Below are positions 5,798 to 9,774 of a DNA stretch of 9,774 bases, piece after piece; within the stretch, counting starts at the first letter, position 1, and the number at the start of each line of letters is the position of its first letter. Under the pieces are notes generated by a model. It made no database searches and was not told where the DNA came from. It saw only the letters and a program-made list of their open reading frames with translations. The translations under genes and the position numbers were made by a program. Origin of the DNA: Sedimentisphaerales bacterium (lineage in GTDB: Bacteria > Planctomycetota > Phycisphaerae > Sedimentisphaerales > Anaerobacaceae); NCBI GenBank assembly GCA_016933985.1, contig JAFGTU010000154.1, positions 1 to 9,774 of the forward strand, in the 5' to 3' direction.

Positions 5798-7281
5798 TCT
5801 TTAATCTCCGTTTCCGCCTTCGGCCCGGGATAAGCCGGCCCGCACAAATAGGCCAGCCCGAAGGTGATTGCCGTGCCGATGACTATCAGCCAGGTCCAGC
5901 CAAGGGCTATCATTTTCCCATATATCATCAGCATCAGCACAAGGCAGACGCCGGCGCCCACAAGCATGGCCGGGATATTGGCCGGATTGCATCTTCGCCG
6001 CGTAAGCAGGCCCAGCAGAAAGACGCCCAGCAGCGGCCCGCCAGTGATCGACAGTATCTGGAACGCAAAATCGAGAATCTTCTCTACCGGGGCGCAGGCA
6101 AATGCTATAGCCGCCAGCACCAGGCCGAATCCCGCCACGCCTATCCGCGAAACAAGCAGGTAATGTCTCTCCGATGCGCCCCTGCGGATCAAAGGCCGAT
6201 AGAAATCGCTCACGAAAGACGATGTCAGCGAGCTAAGAGGTGAGTCTATGCTGGCCATCACGATCGCGCCGAGCACCAGACCTTTAAGGCCCGCCGGTAG
6301 AACCGCCCGAGTAAAATGCGGGAAAATCTCTTTCATCTTGTCAGGCAGGGGCAATGAAGGATTCTGCGAATAGAACACAAAGAGCAAAGTCCCAACTGCA
6401 AGATACAGCCAATAGACCGGCAGGGCCGTGAGGATCGTGGCGATGATGGTCTTCTGGCTGCTTTTTCTGGTTTCAACGGTGAGCAGCCTCTGAACCATCT
6501 CCTGGTCGGTCCCGAAGGAGACCAGGCCGATGAAGAAGCCGGCCGCCAGCCACGCCCAGAAAGTGCTGGCGTCTTTGAGGCCGAATGTGAAATGGAAAGT
6601 GCTCAAGCGCCCGGCCTCGCCGCCAGTCTTGATAGCGGCCGCAAGCCCTCCGTCGATATGGCTGATGAGGAAACCGGCTACGACAATACCTGCGACAAGG
6701 AAGAAAACGGCCTCGTATGCTCCGGCCCAGACGACCGCCTTGATCCCGCCGAACGCGATAAAGGCGATGCTCACTACGGTGAACAAGGCAATCGTGGCGG
6801 TCAGCGGCCAGCCCATTATAACGCCCACGGCCATGCACGTCGCGTAAAGCCGAACGCCGGAGGCAATCAAGCGCGTCACAAAAAAGAACGCCGAGCCGGC
6901 GTACTGAGTGGCAGGGCCGAACCGGTGACGAAGAAACTCATAAATGCTCGTGCAGTTGTATTTGTAGAAGGCCGGGATAAAAAGAAACGCCACGACAAGC
7001 CGGGCAACGGCCAGACCGACCAGGAATTGAAGGAAACGCCAGTTCTCTTCATAGGCCTTGGCCGGGATGCTCACGATTGTAAGGGCGCTGATCTCCGTTG
7101 CCACAAACGAAAGGCACGCAACCACAGCCGGAACGTGACGCCCGCCGAGAAAAAAATCGTTCGTGTCCCTCTCCTCGCGCCCGAAGATGTATGAGATCAC
7201 GAACAAAAGCACGACAGCCGCGCCGACGATACCCCAGTCCAACACCCCCAAACCGCTTATCTCGCCGATGACAGAATTCAC
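5794..7281 (-). CDS. Sodium:solute symporter (SSS family), probable sugar importer
   Basis: Inner-membrane symporter of 495 aa driven by the sodium gradient, with about 13 hydrophobic segments visible (first near 14-34, last near 462-481). Family landmarks are NDFFLGGR (41-48), the hydrophilic GTDQEMVQRLL (257-267), and ASIDSPLSSLTSSFVSDFY (343-361), whose serines lie where the family's second sodium site is found. The GTG start at 7281 is preceded by GAGGGG and overlaps the murQ stop as GTGA, and the stop overlaps sulfatase 1 as ATGA. Membership of the family is secure but the substrate is not. Lying between murQ and sulfatases, with no PTS gene in the window, it is best guessed to import an amino sugar such as MurNAc, anhydro-MurNAc or GlcNAc, or a sugar freed by the sulfatases. 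Confidence 0.93.
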   Translation of the reverse strand: MNSVIGEISGLGVLDWGIVGAAVVLLFVISYIFGREERDTNDFFLGGRHVPAVVACLSFVATEISALTIVSIPAKAYEENWRFLQFLVGLAVARLVVAFLFIPAFYKYNCTSIYEFLRHRFGPATQYAGSAFFFVTRLIASGVRLYATCMAVGVIMGWPLTATIALFTVVSIAFIAFGGIKAVVWAGAYEAVFFLVAGIVVAGFLISHIDGGLAAAIKTGGEAGRLSTFHFTFGLKDASTFWAWLAAGFFIGLVSFGTDQEMVQRLLTVETRKSSQKTIIATILTALPVYWLYLAVGTLLFVFYSQNPSLPLPDKMKEIFPHFTRAVLPAGLKGLVLGAIVMASIDSPLSSLTSSFVSDFYRPLIRRGASERHYLLVSRIGVAGFGLVLAAIAFACAPVEKILDFAFQILSITGGPLLGVFLLGLLTRRRCNPANIPAMLVGAGVCLVLMLMIYGKMIALGWTWLIVIGTAITFGLAYLCGPAYPGPKAETEIKE

Positions 7282-8183
7282 AATGCCCCCTCAATCGCCC
7301 TTCGCAGGAATTGCCCGGACTCATCAAGTATCTTGACGGCGGCGGCCAAATCGACCTTGCGAAAGTGCATCACGATAGCAGCCTTCACTCTTCCCTCCGC
7401 ACGGTCGAGCAGCCTCTTTGCCCTCGCGCGGGAAAGGCCCGTCACTTCCATGACGATTCGTACAGACCTGTCCCTGAGCTTCTCGTTCGTCGCCCGCAGG
7501 TCCACCATCAGGTTGCCATAGACCTTGCCGAGCTTAATCATGGCCGCAGTAGTAAGCGTATTCAGCACGAGTTTGGTCGCTGTGCCGGCCTTCATCCTCG
7601 TCGAGCCGGTGACGACCTCCGGGCCGACAACCGGATTGATTATAATCTCAGCGGGAATATGCGCGACGGCTTCCGGCGCACATGTGATGAAGACGGTCCC
7701 GGCCCCGATTCTCCGGGCGCGTTTGAGTGCCCCGTGCACGTAAGGCGTCATTCCGCAGGCGGCCAGGCCGATAACGACATCGTCGGCCCTGACTTGTCTT
7801 TTGTCTATCGCCTCCGCACCGTCCTCGGGATAATCCTCCGCGCCCTCGGCCGAGCGGACAAGCGCGCCGCGTCCACCGGCTATTATTCCCTGAACCATCG
7901 AGGGCGGAACGCCGAAAGTGGGCGGACATTCCGAGGCGTCCAGCACTCCGAGCCGCCCGCTCGTGCCCGCGCCGACATAGAACAGCCGACCGCCCCTGCA
8001 AAACCGCGCCACAATCAAATCAACCGCCGCCGCGATGCCTTTGCGCGCTTTAGCAACCGCAGCCGGGACGAACGTATCCTCGGAATTGATAAGATCGACA
8101 ATCTGCTGCGTTGACATATCGTCGATGTCCTCGCTTCTGCGATTGCGCTTCTCCGTGGTTGGAAGACTTCTCCGTCTGCTCAT
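7278..8183 (-). CDS. murQ: N-acetylmuramic acid 6-phosphate etherase
   Basis: Cytosolic enzyme that cleaves the D-lactyl ether of MurNAc-6-phosphate to give GlcNAc-6-phosphate and D-lactate, in peptidoglycan recycling or scavenging. The protein is 301 aa, normal for the family. The N-terminus LPTTEKRN (7-14) and DDMSTQQIVDLINSED (21-36) are typical. The SIS sugar-phosphate domain starts at GAGTSGRLGVLDASECPPTFG (71-91). E85 and E116 line up with the catalytic glutamates Glu83 and Glu114 of E. coli MurQ, and VTGSTRMKAGTATK (191-204) is intact. It begins with TAATG, sharing one base with the anmK stop, so it depends on anmK translation; no good ribosome binding site of its own is seen. No glucokinase-regulator-like or C-terminal extension is present. 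Confidence 0.97.
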   Translation of the reverse strand: MSRRRSLPTTEKRNRRSEDIDDMSTQQIVDLINSEDTFVPAAVAKARKGIAAAVDLIVARFCRGGRLFYVGAGTSGRLGVLDASECPPTFGVPPSMVQGIIAGGRGALVRSAEGAEDYPEDGAEAIDKRQVRADDVVIGLAACGMTPYVHGALKRARRIGAGTVFITCAPEAVAHIPAEIIINPVVGPEVVTGSTRMKAGTATKLVLNTLTTAAMIKLGKVYGNLMVDLRATNEKLRDRSVRIVMEVTGLSRARAKRLLDRAEGRVKAAIVMHFRKVDLAAAVKILDESGQFLRRAIEGAL

Positions 8184-9538
8184 TATGCGGGCACTATCTT
8201 TCCTAAAACAACGCCTCTTTCGGCCCCGGTCGCGCTCGGTATGTTGCCGGGCAGTCCCTTGATGCTTGCGTATGCCAGCACCGCGAAGGAAACCGCCTCC
8301 TTGGCGTCAACGCTGATCCCAAACTCGTCCGTCTTGCGAATCTTGATGTCGCCCAGCTCCCGCTGGAGCATATCCACGAGCGTCGCATTATGCGCCCCTC
8401 CGCCGCACAGGCTAACTTCATCGGGCATCGCGGGCAGGAAACGCCGGTACGCCTGGGCGATACTAACGGCGGTAAACGCGGTTACGGTAGCTGCGATGTC
8501 GGCCTTGTGCATTGAATCCTTGCGGGCCTTTTCATAGATGCGGTCGGCGTAGGCGAAGCCGAACTCCTCCCTCCCCGTCGATTTCGGCGGAACTCGCCGA
8601 AAGAACGGATGCCGCAGCAGTTCGCCAAGCAGCCTTGCATCGACGCTGCCTCTTGCCGCCATTCTTCCTTCCGCATCGTATCGCCGTCCTCCCCCTGCCG
8701 CGAGCCCGACGATGCGGTCGATGACCATATTCCCCGGCCCCGTATCGAAGGCAACGACATCGGTCTGACGACAGCACGCCGGCAGATAAGTTACGTTCGC
8801 GATGCCCCCGATATTCTGGATCGCACGAGATAAATGTTTGTGATTGAAAAGGATATAATCGCTGTATGGAACAAGCGGGGCGCCCTGGCCACCTGCCGCC
8901 ATATCCCGAGGCCGAAAATCCGCCACCGTCGTAATGCCAGTCCGCTCGGCGATTACAGAAGGTTCGCCAATCTGCAGCGTCGAGCGTACCGCCCTGCCGC
9001 CAAAGCGCTTGGGCTTGGGGCTGTGATAAATCGTCTGGCCGTGCGACCCGATAAGGTCTATCGACCGCATCGCGATCCCGTTTCTTTCGCAGACCTTCGA
9101 GACCGCCTCGCCAAAGAGCTCGCCCAAAACGAAATTATAATGACAAATATCATCCACCCGCCCCGATGCCGGCTCGCAAAGCCTCAGAACCTGCCGCCGC
9201 AACGCAGGCGGATAAGCAAAAACCTCGAACGCCAGCAGATTAACCCGATAAGGCCCTGCCGTGGTCACATGACCCTCAGGTACTGCCATCCCCGCAAGGG
9301 GCCCGTGGGGCTTGGCCGTGGTCCCACGCCCTTCCCGTGGCACGGCCATCCTGGCCGTGGTCTCACGCCCTTCCCGTGGCACGGCCATCCTGGCCGTGGT
9401 CTCACGGGCTTCCAGCCCGTGCCCTCCCGATTCTTCGATATCCACGATAGCCGCATCCACCCCGTCCGCAGACGTCCCGGACATCAGCCCCACCACGCGC
9501 AATCTCTTCTTTTCTGCAAGCTTCGCAACACGGTTCAT
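8183..9538 (-). CDS. anmK: Anhydro-N-acetylmuramic acid kinase with in-frame repeat insertion
   Basis: Converts 1,6-anhydro-MurNAc to MurNAc-6-phosphate with ATP, opening the anhydro ring; the product is the MurQ substrate. Start taken at ATG 9538 (451 aa). The open frame reaches 9667, but a strong promoter at 9605-9633 lies inside that extension, and the family motif begins just after 9538. Motifs: GLMSGTSADGVDAA (17-30), GSHGQTIYH (164-172), DFRPRDMAAGGQGAPLVP (207-224; D212 is the likely catalytic base), NIGGIANVT (242-250), FDTGPGNMVID (264-274) and LCGGGAHN (377-384). The family is usually near 370 aa. The excess is mostly residues about 40-96, encoded by hairpin-forming repeats (ARMAVPREGRETT repeated), placed between the first beta-hairpin and LLAFEVFAYPP. 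The reading frame survives and all motifs are intact, so the gene is probably functional. A levoglucosan-kinase-like specificity is possible in this fold, but adjacent murQ favours MurNAc. Confidence 0.94.
   Translation of the reverse strand: MNRVAKLAEKKRLRVVGLMSGTSADGVDAAIVDIEESGGHGLEARETTARMAVPREGRETTARMAVPREGRGTTAKPHGPLAGMAVPEGHVTTAGPYRVNLLAFEVFAYPPALRRQVLRLCEPASGRVDDICHYNFVLGELFGEAVSKVCERNGIAMRSIDLIGSHGQTIYHSPKPKRFGGRAVRSTLQIGEPSVIAERTGITTVADFRPRDMAAGGQGAPLVPYSDYILFNHKHLSRAIQNIGGIANVTYLPACCRQTDVVAFDTGPGNMVIDRIVGLAAGGGRRYDAEGRMAARGSVDARLLGELLRHPFFRRVPPKSTGREEFGFAYADRIYEKARKDSMHKADIAATVTAFTAVSIAQAYRRFLPAMPDEVSLCGGGAHNATLVDMLQRELGDIKIRKTDEFGISVDAKEAVSFAVLAYASIKGLPGNIPSATGAERGVVLGKIVPA
9255..9421. 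repeat. Intragenic palindromic repeat cluster with 39-bp tandem unit, inside anmK
   Basis: Two nearly identical 39-bp units (9314-9352 and 9353-9391, one mismatch at 9324/9363) and a partial third from 9392. Perfect hairpins with 8-bp arms and a TCC loop occur at 9341-9359 and 9380-9398 (CACGGCCA/TGGCCGTG) and at 9403-9421 (CACGGGCT/AGCCCGTG). The left flank holds a CCCC-GCAA-GGGG stem-loop (9290-9301) and an imperfect GGTCA/TGACC pair (9263-9274). The unit is exactly 13 codons, so copy number can change without breaking the frame. Similar CACGGGC...GCCCGTG hairpins recur as dispersed repeats in planctomycete and verrucomicrobial genomes (recollection). The outer limits are approximate. Confidence 0.85.
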
Positions 9539-9604
9539 AGCCGCCGTACCATCCAAATTCACCCAATAATCATTGCAGCACACCAACTGTCGCCACGCCG
9601 CACG

Positions 9605-9633
9605 ATTATACCCCCATTCCCTACCACCGACAA
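9605..9633 (-). promoter_or_regulatory. Strong candidate sigma70-type promoter for the anmK operon
   Basis: On the minus strand the -35 TTGTCG (9628-9633; 4 of 6) and a perfect -10 TATAAT (9605-9610) are separated by exactly 17 bp. Transcription would begin near 9598 and leave a leader of about 60 nt before ATG 9538. No clear operator or riboswitch fold was recognised in that leader. Confidence 0.6.
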
Positions 9634-9661
9634 GAATGTCGCCTGAACAAGACTTGGTGCA

Positions 9662-9679
9662 ACTCAAAACTCAAAACTA
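9662..9679. repeat. Short ACTCAAA tandem repeat upstream of the operon promoter
   Basis: Two exact copies of ACTCAAA followed by a partial third (ACTAAG). Too short to interpret; it lies about 30 bp upstream of the -35 element and could be an AT-rich upstream element or chance. Confidence 0.4.
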
Positions 9680-9774
9680 AGAACACAGTAAGCGTTCACG
9701 CGGTTTTGGCCAATTGAATGGTTGGTGGTATCAATGATGGAACCGAAAGGCCGTCTAAATGGTAATGACACGCA

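Noticed and set aside
7311..8114. Plus-strand open frame of 267 codons opposite murQ
   Set aside because: Shadow of murQ, which is complete and motif-perfect.
9314..9421. CRISPR array
   Set aside because: The 39-bp units are directly adjacent with no variable spacers, form internal hairpins and lie in frame within anmK.
8183..9538. anmK as a pseudogene because of the repeat insertion
   Set aside because: The frame is uninterrupted, every conserved kinase motif is present on both sides, and murQ is translationally coupled to its stop.
8834..9646. Plus-strand open frame of 270 codons opposite anmK
   Set aside because: Shadow frame; its repetitive segment is only the reverse reading of the hairpin cluster.

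Overview
The window looks like chromosomal DNA from a free-living or host-associated polysaccharide degrader, most likely a planctomycete (Phycisphaerae-type) or a relative in the PVC superphylum. This is inferred from three type I sulfatases in a row, twin-arginine (Tat) export signals on every secreted product, moderately GC-rich coding DNA, and small palindromic repeats scattered between and inside genes. No rRNA, tRNA, phage or transposase gene was seen, so the lineage is a judgement from gene content only.

All seven genes lie on the minus strand, so the transcriptional order runs from the right end to the left. First come anmK (8183-9538) and murQ (7278-8183), a complete cytosolic route from 1,6-anhydro-N-acetylmuramic acid through MurNAc-6-phosphate to GlcNAc-6-phosphate plus lactate. 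Next is a sodium/solute symporter of the SSS family (5794-7281), then two exported sulfatases (4286-5797 and 2772-4271). Junctions are very tight: TAATG between anmK and murQ, GTGA between murQ and the symporter, ATGA between the symporter and sulfatase 1, and 14 bp with a strong ribosome binding site between sulfatases 1 and 2. These five genes are almost certainly one translationally coupled operon, driven by a good sigma70-type promoter at 9605-9633. That promoter also settles the anmK start.

A 280-bp gap (2492-2771) follows. It holds a second candidate promoter and a 96-bp palindromic repeat. A third sulfatase (1043-2491) comes next, then a 138-bp gap (905-1042) with another repeat-like inverted structure. 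The last gene is a Tat-exported protein of a conserved family with no function I can name, possibly carbohydrate-deacetylase-like, and it runs off the left edge (1-904).

A working model is that exported sulfatases strip sulfate from a glycan outside the cytoplasm, the symporter imports a released sugar, and AnmK/MurQ feed a muramic-type sugar into amino-sugar metabolism. Joining muropeptide-sugar catabolism to sulfatases in one coupled operon is the most unusual feature of the window. The second is a set of in-frame hairpin repeats (39-bp unit) that lengthen the AnmK protein by roughly 55 residues near its N terminus.
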